The notes beneath the pieces were generated by a model. That model worked only from the letters and a program-made list of their open reading frames with translations. It was not told the DNA's origin and ran no database searches. The position numbers were made by a program, and so were the translations under genes. A stretch of 64,000 nt of DNA, taken from assembly GCA_964019695.1 (NCBI GenBank), contig OZ026524.1, forward strand, positions 26,266,164-26,330,163. Direction: 5' to 3'. Shown here one piece after another: positions 19,671 through 34,600 of this stretch. Source of the stretch: Loripinus fragilis (Eukaryota; Mollusca; Bivalvia; Lucinida; Lucinidae). The number at the start of each line of letters is the position of its first letter. The first letter of the stretch is position 1.

Positions 19671-22600
19671 CTGAAATTTAAAAAAACACGACTGAAGATG
19701 ATTCATGTGCACAGTAAAACGTGCACATTTCCAACCCAGGCAGATCAAACTATCCCCTTGAATTGAAATAAATTAAATTTAGGATTATTTGGATTTAGAA
19801 TATAGGGCGAATTTCTAAATATTTTCTGCATTTTATCCCAATATAAATGTTGTGAGTATCTGAAATAATCCTCCAAATGAGACCATTCTTTTAAGTACCC
19901 TTTTAGCAGAATGAACTGTAATAAGCTGTAAGTTTCGTCAGTAGGTTTTGTAAAAGTGCAGTTTTAGGCAAGTAAAACAAATAGTTTTATTGCATGACCA
20001 AAGCGCCAGCAAGTTTTTATTAGAACTTAAAACTGTAAACTTGGTTATATGATATGGCAAACACTGCAACCAGATTAAAGACAAAGATGTAGTTTTAAGT
20101 ACATGTAGTTAAATGGCAGTTTTATTTAACTGGTGATACTAAATTGGTCATAAGAGCATTTAAAATGCAGTATTTTTCTTGAAGCAGTTTTTCAAAGTGT
20201 TTGTGCCAGAATTTATAGGACCATTTGCATCAATAGGTTGTTGAAGTGGTCATTAGGCGAGACAGTCAAGGTAATTTGAATGGTAATAATATTATACAGA
20301 TGTAGATTTAAATTAAAAGATGTATGTATCTACATTGTCGAGGAGGCTTTTTAAACATTTAAGCAGACAGCAAAGGGGACATTTTTTGCTGTGACAGGCG
20401 CTTTAAGAGTTGAGACCAAAACAAACCCTCTTCAGACGAAAATCATTTAACCCTTAAAGCGCCAATCACAACTGCAGCAGATGGCCCATTTTGTGACATC
20501 TTTCCTAATTCTTGAAAAAAATAAGGTATGATATTTCATGAGAATTGTTTGCCAGCAGACGATTCTCATGAAAAACCATAATAAAAGTAAGAAAGATGAC
20601 AGGACAAGATACAAGCAAGCACCACACCTAACCCACGATACCACATGGGAAAGTAACAGAAACACAATAAACATCACAAACAAGACTGAAGAGCCAAAAG
20701 GTCAGCGTTTTCCCAGCAGGTGACGACAAGGCAGCAATAAACAGATGCCTTATTTGTTATTTTTGAAAAAGCACTAAAATTATAATTTGTCATCTGCTGC
20801 AAATTATAGGCGACGCTTTATGGGTTAAACGTTTGTTACTCGCAAAATGTTGAAATGACTTTTATCCAGTGCATGAAATTTTGGTATTAATAGACTTTTC
20901 GCTTACTGTAAAGGCAGCAACATTAGTATTCATATCTGGGCGTGGTTAGGCTATTTCATCTGCTAAGGAAGGGAAATCAGGTTTTATTTATAATTTGGTA
21001 AAGAGTTAATAAACTTTTTGGGCCGTGCAAACGTGCGTGCATTTCATAAAAATCCTAACCGTATACACACTATAATCACAAAATGTATGTTTTTTGTCGT
21101 CCACTTAATTATTTGAAGCCTCATAGACAAACAGTGTGGACTCAGATCAGAGTCTGAACTTGGTCTACAATATTTGCCTCTATGCTTATGTTAAATTGAC
21201 AATTTCAGATGCAGTTATTGTGCTGTCGTTTTAAGGACTAAATAATGTGTTTTGCGTCTATACTGAGATAATCACGTAAGATGATACAGTAACTTTTGAA
21301 TAAAATCATACCTCATTTTCAGCTTTTACCTATGTCTGAGGTTGACCAGTCCTAATTTCACATTTATGAGGCGCCGCCTTTACAGTCAGCGAAAAATCAA
21401 AAATATACAAATTGCATAGGAGACTAGCGAATGCTAATTTGGACCTGCTCGCCAGAGCCTTAGCTACTCGTCTATGCTGCATATGAAAATTGATGAAGGC
21501 TAATGCCTTTGATCATTATCCATACTGGGCAGCTACATTGTTTTGTTTTATTTGATTCTTTACGGCCCATCAACAATCTTTCAGTGATAAAGGGATGGGT
21601 CTTCCTGGGTTGAACCAGAACTAAGCTAGGATTAATGTGTCTTGCTCAGGAACACAACGCAGTGACGAAGTTGAGGCTCAAACCGGCTCTCCTCGGTCTT
21701 GAGTCAAGCATTCTACTACTGAGCCACTGCAATCCCACTGGGTAGCTGCACCTTTATAAATACCTTAAACCACTTGTAAAATTTGCGGCATCAAAATTGT
21801 CATTTACAATTTAAAAAGACTGACATACTTTGCGCATTTTAATTTTTTTGCAGTTTTTCAATTCAATGTCTTTTGGAATTCGTATCTATTTTGATAGGGG
21901 CTACTTTATGCTCCCTATGGGGAGCATATTCTTTCCTTAAATAGTAGCCTTTTTAGACATTGTTTTCTCTACGTTGAAATATACAATACCATTCAAAACT
22001 GATTTTTGCCGATATGGATTCCAACATATTAAGGGTGTATGTCATTTTTTTTTCGTATTATGTAAGTGAATTTAAAACTGTATTTTGCGGTCTCATATTG
22101 TAATGATTTTCGTTTTTACCGCAAATAGCGCCAAATAATATTATCAGTCACCCCTAATATTAACTGGATTGTTTCAACATAACCTAATAAACGTTTCCTA
22201 TCTCACGACATGTTACCTTTATCAGGTCATGATGACGTTGCACTTTTTGAATGACGTCGCCAATGACACTGAATCAACACAGAAATCAAAAATTACGTCA
22301 TAATTGCTAGTTTGAAGAGTGTTTAACAATGGGTAAACTGATAAATAGAATACCAGGTTCGCATCTTTTGATATCAAGTTTACCAGGCTCGGCTTTGAGA
22401 ACGCATGTTGAATCGCTCGGCAAACCTCGCGATGTCAACAAGCATTCTCAAAGCCTTGCCTGGTAAACTTGATATCAAAAGACACTCACCTAGTATTCTC
22501 TAAATCTCGGCAAGCCTCGCGATGTCAACAAGCGTTCTCAAAGCCTTGCCTGGTAAACTTGATATCAAAAGACACTCACCTAGTATTCTCTATATACCCG

Positions 22601-25600
22601 CCAAATATACATGTTATACAGAAGAGGATCGTAAATCAGCGCTCATGTTTTGCTTTAATTGAACGAGTTTGAGAAAACCCATTTAATGTGAGGCATGCTG
22701 AGGACTTTATCACTTTTTTGAAACGAAATTTATAGCTCTTACAAAACGAGCTTCATAAATTCAATAAAACAGGAGCAGGAATGTTAGGTTCTATATAACA
22801 TTAAAATTACTCTGACGTGATCTCGTCAAGATTTCGTCATTATGTACGTAACATTGTTATGTGCGTCATACATAATAGTACTTAATACGCAAACCACTAG
22901 CGAAACATAGAGATATATCACTACCAGAAGAGATGCCATGTGATAATGTGATTACCTATATTATATACCTGACAAAAAAGAAACGCGCCACTACGATTTT
23001 ACCATTAACATCTCTTTTTAATACGAAACTGTTAATTGTCATGAAATATTCATTTCTCATCAAATTTTACTAAAACTTGAATGTGACGTAGATGAGTATC
23101 TGTACTTTCCCTGTGTAGGCACAAAACACATCAAGGCAAAGGATAAAGGAGTTTTTGAAGCGTTAATTCAAGGCTACTGTCTACATGAAATTCCGAGTAT
23201 GTTTTACATTAGCAACGTATGAAAACGATATGTTGTCGTTATGTGAGACAACATATGTTTAATTGATGCATTTTTGTTATTTCAAAATCTCTTTTCATCA
23301 GTAAGGATCATTTAAATTGATAAAAACAATGTTGATATCTTTAAATGTTTGTAAGGTTTATCTCCAGTGTGGAATCGTTATCCAAAGGCAAGTCACAAAA
23401 CATGGGCTACCTAGCGTTCATTTATCGCGAATGATGAATTTAAAGTTAGAATTTGCAAAGAATAAGTGTCTGAGTACAATTTGGTCTACTGAGATGAATC
23501 CAATTGCTTGAACTTATCCAGCAAGAGTGCATTATAAAAAACGCTTATTTCCTGTGACTTTACAATTTGACCCCCACTTGGTTCATGACCAATTATCTTT
23601 TACACTATTTCGACGCCTGATTGCAAAAGACGTGTGACGCAGCAGTACCTGACATACCTTTGCACTGATATAAACTTAATTGGCCTATTACTTGTGATCT
23701 TCCTGAGAACTGAACAGTTCTTAGTGGTGCGTTTCTTTTTTGTCCGGTATATATGTTCCATTATCTTTAGGCTGGTATATTCTGCCTGGTCATGAAAAAT
23801 TCTGACTTCAAGGTTTGTGGTTAGGCTCCGAGGTTATAAAACATTTTTTGTGCTAAACCCAACTGAGCATGAAATTTCAAACTGCTCATAAAAACTAAAA
23901 TGCTGAAAATTAAAGACTTTTCTTGCTTTCAAACTTTCGAAGATTATATTTATCCTACTAATAACTGTTAAAATGCCAACAATTGATGGCAATTGTTGGT
24001 ATTTTAACATTTATGAGCATGATAAATTTCATGCTCAGTTGAGTTGAGCATAGAAAAAGTTTTATAATCTCAGGGACAGGTAAAACTCAATCTAGTCTGC
24101 TCCACTACACATATTAGCTGGAATCCTAAAACGTATAGCTAAAACACACTGAGGAAAATTTCTAATTGGTCACCTTACATTTTTTGCGTTAGTTTGATAG
24201 CAAGATTCGGTTATACAAAATTCATGCTTTTATAAATCAACCCAGGCCTTTCCGAAACTCTGTATGCCATTTCAGATAAAAATGGCTGGTACGTCTTGCA
24301 CAGACGATGCTAGAGTAAAGGTACCATCATTTCAAAAAGTCACAGTTATTCTACAATATTAGATATTCTACAGAGAGGCCATCCATTTCTTGTTTCGCTT
24401 GTGTGAAGATGATTCTGACTGCCTTTATTAAAGACGAACATGCTTCAAATGATTCGATTCAATCAGGCTCCTCTTTTTTGTTCCGTAATCAGGGCCGTAG
24501 GAATAGGGGGGGGGGGGCACGGGGGGCCGTGCCCCCCCAATAATTTGCACAAATATGCCCCCCCCCCCCCGAAAAAAAAATTAAAAAAAAATTAAAAAAA
24601 ATTATGTGTGCCCCCCCAATCTGTAATGTGTGCCCCCAATCTGTAATTGCTTCCTACAGGCCTGGACTAATAGGATGATGACGAACACTACCAGAGCTAA
24701 ATCATGGAAATTTAGCTTTTTGCGTGCAATTTACATAGGAAGTTCGCGCTGTTCTGTATGCCTTATTATCTGTGATACAGTATTGAAATTTTCAATGATT
24801 ATTTATTACTACTAAACGTCACTGTTCTAGTTTGGGAATTGAAAAAAGATAATGCAAAGTACCGTCAAATTGACTTTTGAAGTTTAATATTCAAACCTGA
24901 AGTGCACAGCAACAGTGAAATTTTTTTCATCGCAAAATGGACGAATCAAGTTCTATTCTGTTTGGGCTATCTTGTTCAGATAAAAAAAAAATACATACAA
25001 CAATTTTTGCACAAGCTACTTATTATTTTATCATGTATTTCAAAAATCTCGAAAAATGTGAGATTTAAAAAAAATGCAAAAAAAATCCATTTTAGTCAAA
25101 CTTTCAAATGTTAGGTGTTTTTCGAAGTCAACTAGACCAGTTTATTACCAACTGCACTTAAGTTTGATATAAAACTTCACCCAACACCATTTTTCTTCAA
25201 AAATACATTGTTTTTACATTTTTAGCCCAAAACGTGGATTTAAAGACACAATTTCTGAAAGACCGCTAATCTTTTGCCCATTAAACTGCACATATAAAGG
25301 TAAAAATTAATTTCAATTTTATTAGAGTTTGATCAGAAAAAATGATTTTAAAAAGTGAGCAATTAGAAATTGTGTTCAGTGTAGTCCCAAGAGGAAGAGT
25401 AACAAAGTACTGACCAGACTGTGTGGATGTGCAGGCGTGTCTGAATTATTAGTTTGCATGCAACAAAGTAAGAAAAGGGACAAAGATCAGGAATCGATAC
25501 AATCAAGCCCCACACCTGACCCAGAATACCAATTAGAAAGTGACACCGTCACAATTACACATCACAAACGAGAGCCAAGAGGTCAGCCCTTTCTCAGCAG

Positions 25601-28600
25601 GTGACCACAAGGCATCAGTAAACATACATGACGAAAGCATACAAAAAAAGACAGAAATAACATAAATGCTCCACAAAAGAAGATTCTTCAGACAAGTCCT
25701 AATTGCAAAATTATACTAACGGGCTCTGGAACTGCTAATGAATTCTGTGAAGAATGTCGTGTTCTATTCATGTCCACAGTGTATCTCATTTGCCCAAGCT
25801 GTTCGTTCTTCTTGTACTTCTGACGCATGTGATTTATGAAACTACCCTTTCTGTCACGGATGGAATTGACGCGAAACACCAACCTCTCTGGACGCTGAAA
25901 TAGAGGACCTGACATGAGTGCTTATGTTTCATTAAAGTTATTAAACGAGTTGAGGAAAAGGGATAAAATGCGAAACTATGCGAGCATTTTATCTCTTTTT
26001 CGCAACGAGTATAGCCAATTTCATAGGCCTTCCATGCATTTCCGGATTTCTTTCGGGACTCAAGTCACATGCACTTACTAGTGTATCGCAGGACTTATTC
26101 AGCCAATCGAGCAAACCCCCTGTTACCACGAGGACGAGCAACCGTGTGCTCGAGGCCAACATCAAAATACCAAAAGAAATTCTGTTTTGTAATCATACAG
26201 ACTTTTTTTAAATTTTGCGTACGAAGTGAGGATTAGTTGTTAGGGGCCATTTTGCATCATTTTATATGTTTTGTAACCTTGAAAACCAATTTTATGTATT
26301 TCAAACAGCACCTGTGGTTTTTTACAGTGTGAGGTGAGTATTGGTAATGTCACAGCACCAGTGTCACTGACTGAGTGGGTGTTAATGTAAACATTTCACC
26401 ATTTGAAGAATGACTCAAAATCTCATCAAAAAATCATTGGCAATTTTGAATCTAACTATCAAGTCAATCGAGTGATAGGTAGTTTAATATAACCGAACAT
26501 TACTTAAATTCGCACTTTTTCACTTGCCATCATTGGGTATCTGCAATGCTTATTTAAATATAGGCAGACGACACTCAGTATACAATTTAATTGCGTGTCT
26601 TGGGAGCTAGTTTTAGCCCTGTAAATGCTCTTAAACTTTTTCCATACTCAACTCAGCTGACCACGAAATTGATACTGCTCATAAATGTTAAAATGCCAAC
26701 AATTGTTTGCATTTAAACATTTATAAGCATGATAGATACAACATCTGAGAGACTTAAAGCAAGAAACTTCTTTGTTTGTCAGTATTTTACTGTTTATGAG
26801 CATTTGAAAGTTTGTGCTCAATTGAGTTGAGCATAAAAAAGTTTTATAACCCCCGGGCAAGGGCTTTGCCCCCACCCCAAACTAGAGTGGGTATTCGATA
26901 AGATGCCTCAGTTACGCCACTGACGGTACACCTACATCAGTTTAAACAAACCTGATTACCAATCAGATTTCCAGATAAGGAAACTGTAAAATTGTGATTT
27001 TTTCTTACCTTAAGTTTTATCATGTGTCTTGAGTGGTCAAACGAACCGTCTCAAAACATATCAAGATGCTTTCAATGTAAAATATTTATTTTCAAAGCAT
27101 TTTTCGCAACCGTTCAACTCCTCATGAAAAACAGATATTTGATTGACAACTAACTGAGTTTAATTGAACGTGAAATATCTTTCAAACAGAGAATTCGTTC
27201 GCAAGTGATGACAATGTATACACTTAAACAAACTTATAAACGAACACTTTACGAACTCATTTTTTCTGACTAAGGCACCAGAAATATTGAATTAATTTTT
27301 GACCTAATCATTTGCATTTCAATGGACCAAAGTTTAGAAGTGTTTCGGGATAGTTTTCATTCATTTTACATTTTTTGGATTTAAAAATGTAAAAATCAAC
27401 GTTTTTCGTGAAAAAATATTTTGGGGCACATTTTTATCAAATTGAAGTGCATGTGTTTACGAATTGGTCCAGGTGACTTAAAAAAAACACTAAACATTTG
27501 AAATTTGATATACGACAGATTTTTTACGCATCTTTAAAATATGAAAAAATGAAAAAAGTCAATAAGCAATGCTTATTAGATACCCCGCGCACAGTAAGAG
27601 TCAGTGAGAAAAACTTGGCAAGTTATAGTTCGAACAAGAAGACCTTAGTTTTGATTAGAAGATTTCAGTAGAATCTGTGCAAACAAAAATTATAAACTCC
27701 TTCATGCATATGTTCAATGTGTCTACATTGTATCCACAAAGTATCAAATTGCTCCATCAAAAGCTGTAGTAGGAGTTGATCGGCCCATAAAGGCACTATC
27801 CATGCATATACAAAAGCCATATAAGGGAATAATTGTCTAAGTTCTCACAGTTGTCATTTTGTCAAAATTATTTTTTGTGAAACAAACTCCTTCATGCATA
27901 TGTTCAATGTGTCTGCATTGTATCGGCAAAGTATCAATTTGTTCCATCAAAATCTGTAGTAGGAGTTGATCAGCCCATGAAGGCACCATCTATGCATATA
28001 CAAAAGCCTAATAAGGGATAAATTGTCTAAGTTCTCACAGCTGTCATTTCGTCAAAAATTATTTTTCCTTAACAAAACTCCTTCATGCATATGTTCAATG
28101 TGTTTAAATTGTATAGGCAAAGTCTCAAATTGTTCCATCTAAAGCTGTGGTAGGAGTTGATCAGCCCATGGAGGCACCATCTATGCATATACAAAATCCT
28201 TATTAGGGAGAATTGTCTAAGTTCTCACAGCTGTCATTTTGTCAAAAAATATTTTTTCTAAACCAAACTTCTTCATGCATATGTTAAATGTGTCTACATT
28301 GTATAGGCAAAGTATCAAATTGCTCCATAAAAAGCTGTGGTAGGAGTTGATCGGCCCATAAAGGCACTGTCTATGCATATACAAACACCTTATTAGGGAA
28401 AAATTGTCTAAGATCTCACAGCTGTCATTTTGTCAAAAATTATCTTTTCTGAACTAAACTCCTTCATGCATATGTTCAATGTGTCTACATTGTATAGGAA
28501 AAGTATCAAATTGTTCCATCGAAAGCTGTGGTAGGAGTTCATTGGCCCGTATATGGCCTATAATAGCATAAGCACAAAGCACTATATTAAAAGCCATTTA

Positions 28601-31600
28601 GAACTACAAAGGGAAATAACTCTAATAGAATTGGCCCCTAGCCCTTACTTTTTTGTCTCAAGTATTTGTCTTGCATATATGAACATGTTTGCAAGGTTTG
28701 ATGAAAATCCAGCAATGACTCTTTGAGTTATTAAGGAAAAAGCACTATATTAAAAGCCATTTAGAACTACAAAGGGAAATAACTCTAATAGAATTGGCCC
28801 CTAGCCCTTACTTTTTTGTCTAAAGTATTTGTCTTGCATATATGAACATGTTTGCAAGGTTTGATGAAAATCCAGAAATGACTCTTCGAGTTATTAAGGA
28901 AACAAAGCGTTACGGACGGACGCATGGACGGACGGACGCACGGACGGACGGACAACGTGAAAACAGTATACCCCTTACAAACAACGTTTGCGGGGGGTAT
29001 AAAGATCACATTTTTTGAGAATTTGAAAATCATCAGTAGCACACGTTTAAATCGTTGATGTTTTTTTTCTATCTGAACATGGTAGTCAAAAACCAACAGA
29101 ACCCGTTCAGTCTAATCTGCGGCAATAAATATTTCACGACTATTCCACACTTCTGGTTTCATTGTGATATTTTCACAGTTAATTTGACGGCATATGTCAA
29201 ACATTTTTTTTACTTTTCTAAAGAAGAACAGTGATTTCTAGTAAAAATAAATAATTCCTGAAAATGTCAATGCTTTACAGCAGATAATGAAGCGTACAGA
29301 GCAGTACAAAGTTTGTACACAAAATGCATGCTTAAAGCCAAATTTCTTAGATTAAGCTGCTGACAGCGCCTGTCTTCATGTTATTACGGAAAAGAAATAA
29401 CGATTTTGATTGTGGCAAAACTTTTGATTTAATTTCATCTTAAATCATTACAGTCAGTAACATCTTCAAACAATCAAATATGCAAATGGGTAATGTTTCT
29501 GAAGAATATTTGTGAAAAGTGTTAATTTTTGAAATGAGGGTAGCTTTACTCGGATTTCATCTGTGCAAGAAGAACGAGACATTTTGAAATGAAATGACTT
29601 GTAGAATTTCTGAAAATCCTTGGTTTATTTATAGAATTAAAATGTTGTATGACAGATATTTGCTTTCTGAGCTAGCATAAGAAATTAAACGTGTTCGTTT
29701 ATAAGTTTGATCAGTGTATGTGATTGATGGTGAGTTAAATCTGGTTTGCACATGTAAATCAAGCCTCTTGACAGCTTAATTGGCCGTCGCTATTAATTCT
29801 GTTCTGTTTTACAATCCAACAAAACTGTGAATAAAATTAGATATTAATGATTATGTTTTATTTTTCTAAAGAATAACTTAATTCTATATTAGGTATTCAT
29901 CCTAAAACGTAAATATAAGAGATGGATTTCATTTCTCTTATGTTCATAAAAGGATGAACACACTTGATTTAGTTCAATGTTAACGTGAGACCCAAATGTT
30001 TTAGTATGTAGGGTTTAGCCGATATGTGATCTGTGTCGTTGTTATATGACTGGAGAGACTACTGTCTCCTGATTGACCCAATTTGTCTCCATGAATATCT
30101 ATGTCTACCTGAAAACTAGTCTAAACTGGCCTACAGGGTAATACAGGGTAAAACCCGGCTCAAACTAGTTTCCAGAAGTTGATATTTTGACACTTTTCTA
30201 CTATCACCCTCTAGGTAGCTAAAAAGCATGGAGAGTATGGAACTAGCATAGGCTGCATGAAATTGCCATGATTTGCTGTTTCACTTTCCGACAGGTATAT
30301 TAAAGAGTTAAATTAATTCTAACAACAGTTGTGTTTTGTAAAGGCTGTTTATTTTTCTTTTTTGAATAAAGAAAATGTAAAAAAGTGTTTATGTTCATAT
30401 TTTACATTCCACATTTAGAGGTTATATATACATTTCCAAATACAATATACTACATTAAAATAGTTTAATAACAATTGCTTAAACTTGTGAGAAAGTCATA
30501 AGACTAAACATGACGTCAACAACTAAAGTGAAAGTAGAAAATTCATAGTTGAAAAGTCATACAACAAAAGATATTAACTTCAATTTTGGTAGACATAAGG
30601 ATTTATCTACCCTTAACATTGGTATTCAGCTTAGCCTTACGGCCTTGGTGAATATCACTTTTTCAGGTAGATAAATCCTTATGTATACCTCATTACAGTC
30701 AATAATTGTATATTATCTTATATAATAGGTTGTCTTATTTTCATTTTTGAACATTATATATCTATGTGAGATACCTGTTTTGATCTTTCTATATTCTTTC
30801 TAACAAGTTTCTGAACTTGACGTTTGTCAGTGGGAATTTCATCCATTGTATTGATGACTTGAACTTTGCTAACAGCCTTCCTCCACAATGCATGTCCTTT
30901 TGCTGAAGAATAAAAATAAAGAATATAGTAGTTTTTCCTAACCATGCTGGATATTTCATGTTCTACATTCTTCATCAGGGCTCCAGATAAGAGTATGTAC
31001 CAGAAAATTATTTTTTCTTATTCATCAACCAAAACATATGTTGTGGGTACTCGATGAGTCGGTTCTTTTGAGCACCACGACATATGTTTAAACTGATAGG
31101 TAAGAACATAATCACACTTTTACGCTAAAAAATTGCTTAACTGGCCCTATGAATTCCCCCTTTTTATCCAATTAGAATACAGTGGCAAATGTAAATCCTG
31201 ATCAGCAGGCTTCTCAGAAGTCAGCCAATCAAGATATGTAGTTTGTTCAAAACATTATGTATCCTTGTTTTGCATGGTTTAGGTTAGTAAGTCTACTGTA
31301 GTAAAAAAAGATCATTCTTCTTTATCATTAATGTACATGTGCAAATAAAATATCACAAGGTCTACTTTTGAGTAAAATAATAGATATAGATTCGAATGAT
31401 TTTGATAAAATGTTTAATGTATGTAGGCATTTAACATTTTTGACAATTTTTTAAAGAAAAAATAATTTTATACCAGTTAGAATGGCCACAGGGAAGTTTT
31501 AATGTACGAACTAGCCTACGATTATTCAGAAATCAGCATGCATGGCCACAGCAGGCTTAGCTTGTTTTTATCAGTGGAAGGACTTTTGTAATCAATTTTG

Positions 31601-34600
31601 AACCTGGGAATAAAATCTATCATTATGACATCAACTGATCATCTTTAATTATGTGGGCCTCAACGCGTGAAAACCTGTCTTAGAAGGTTTGCGAACAACA
31701 AACACGCAGACCAGCCTGCGCATCCGCGCAGACTGATCAGCGCCTTTGTCATTCGCGTTTTGGAAAGGATCAATTCTAAACTTGCTACAAGCGAAATTTT
31801 GATTTTCTCTAGATAGTCTATGTAGCTGAGGCGACTTGTCTGAAACCTTGAAGACAGGATTTGTCCCATCGAGGCCCATTTATGGTTTAACATTACATTC
31901 AATACTTTCACGACCATTTGACACCGGTTAAGTAAGGGGCCTAAAAGTGACGTGAGGTTGTGGTATTTTTGCACATACGTAAAGTCACTCTTTAAGCATG
32001 CATACACATATACCTATTGTGCCAGAGACATATTCTAATGTCTGAGCCTTATATCACTGCAATAATATATGAACAGCGACATGTGATTTTCAACAATGTG
32101 GCAATTTGACACGTGTGAACTCAGACCAGCCTGTACACCCTTCTTTTAGGCTTAGAAACTCCAAATGCTATTAGGTCAGTAGCTTAACATTCATAGAATA
32201 TTCAAGCGACTAGCAATGGCTCTGATCAGACTGCGGGTATGCGCATGCTGGTCTGATCCTTTGCTGGTCGCACATACCACATTGTTGGACTACTCATGCC
32301 ATGGCTCATATGTATACCAGCAGAAACGGACCAGATGAGACCGCCCTAATACCAACTAAGGACCTTCACAAAGAAGCATTTACAATAAATTAGAGTAAAT
32401 ACCAAATTTAACCTTTTTGCAGAGCTATTTTCTTGTCCTTCACAGGCACGAATTCCATTTCTTCTTTCGTTTCTAGGTTCTCTAGTGCTGCTTTGCTATC
32501 TAGATGGTGACTGCATTAAAAAGTAAGATTTATTTCAGCTGCGCCAATTTGCCCTAACACATTAAGGTATATAAGCTCTAAAAGGTAAAACAATATTTCA
32601 CAGGAGGAAATTAAAATTTGTTTCGCATCAATAACAAAAGAAACCTGTTTAAGTTAGTAAGTTTTAGTTAGTCTTTTTTATCTTCATATTCTGCAGTTAT
32701 CGTATGTGTCATGGTTACGTGAGTTATTTTATCTGAAAGACCAAGTACATAACTTAACAATTGCATTATTAAACTGTGAACGCATCATCAAGAAATTTGT
32801 GCACAAGGCCATTGATGATCAGAAAATAAGCCTTTTAAACGTGAATCCGTTATATTTTAGCGATTGTAATTTTGACATTGGCGTAAATAACTTGCTTTTT
32901 GTAGCCATGCTTTGAACTCATTGTTTAAAAGGCACAATTTAAATTTATTAAAGTAAAGTCATTTTAACTTACAGAAGTTATGACCCTGACTGATTATTCT
33001 AGATGCATGCATTTGACAAGGAGTTAAGCATAGTTTTTAAACTTTAACACAATTCTAATACATAGAATATGGTAATCTTATTTATAATCTTATTTAGCTT
33101 CTTGAGAACAAGTGTTTTCGTAAGACTCAAAAACTGATTATATTGTTTCTTAACCTTTAATTTGTATTCTGGTGGACGTCCCCATACAGATAAAACAATA
33201 AGGATGGTACTGTCCATTATATACTTAAAGGGGCCACATGACGATATTCCAAATTATCATGTGATTCTGTCCCTGAGGATTGTTTTACCTTAATAAACAG
33301 TGCAGATCCTGACGAAATGCTGTATTATGTGGCATTTCATCTTGGTCTTCACTGTTAGTCAAAGTATCCATTTAGGGGGTTTCCAGTACACAAAGTGTTA
33401 ATATATATACATGTATATTCAAATGACATATTACATTGATTTTCCTAAATATAGCTTATACTCAAATATTTAAACCATTGTCTCAGCTTCATTAAATTCA
33501 TTATTGGTGGAGCTCTTCACAATCAGTCATCTCTAAAGGTGTTTCTCTGTTGTTGTTGTTTATGCATTGTTTGTTGTTGTCCCATTTCGTGTGTGGGTTC
33601 AATCTGGGTCTGGGCTGGCGTGCAGTCTGTGATTGTGGTAGTATTTGATCATACTCACTAACTTTTTATTATCAACGGTTTAAACACACAGTAATAAAAA
33701 TTCCAATTTACAACCAGCTTTTTGCCACCTGGCGGTAAGTAAATCTCTATTGGATGGGCAGGTATAACTTTTTTTTAAATTTTAGCAGTGAACTTTAATC
33801 GCTGTGCTCTGTTCAAGTATGGCCTCTTAATGCTAATACAATACGAAGTGTCTAAAATATATCTGATGTAAAGAGAATACACATTTAGTAAAGTGTAACA
33901 TACATCTCTGTTTTAATCTGTGGAAGCTTCGCACCACTTATCTCCAGGTGTTTAAAATGCTCTCTGAAAAGAAAACATTTCATTTAACCCTTTGTATGAG
34001 GATGGGTTTTTCCATCTGATATTATAAAATAAACTAGAGATGGTTCATTGTGATAATTGAAGGTTAACAGGATATAACTTCCAACTAATATTGAATTTTT
34101 TATCTGAAGATCGTTTTAATTTTGCAAACAGTACACACCCTGACAAAATGCCCCATCATGCGCATGATGCGGCATTTCAACAGTGTCTTCACTGTTTATA
34201 TGTAATTGTTTGACAAAGTAACCATTTAGTGGTTAATGCCTAAAAAGGCCTATTCCATTTAGCAATTTTTTATCACCTAGATATTGTCAATTTTCTTATA
34301 AATATCTGTTAGTTACAACATTTGTTCTGTACTTATATCACATGATTGAGAAATAGATTTGATATTATATATCGATGTATCTCATCAGTGTCTTCCCCTG
34401 AGATGGTGTGAATAGGCTCGCCCATATATAATACGAACCTCAAGATTCCTTTCTTTCACTCGCTGAATATATGAAATTTGTTTCTTAAGTTTACAAAAAC
34501 TATGTAAGTCAAACTCAAAAACTATTCAAGATAACTATTGTACTTACTTCATTAGAAGTTTTTCATAGTGACGAGTTATGTCCCCTAAATCTGATCTGGT

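Noticed and set aside
30600..30692. Terminator-like hairpin
   Set aside because: A stem-loop in an intron of a eukaryotic gene; a small inverted-repeat element is the simpler reading.
31649..32007. Two overlapping - strand frames of 76 and 115 codons
   Set aside because: Both run through a family B MITE; the frames follow from the GC-rich palindrome.
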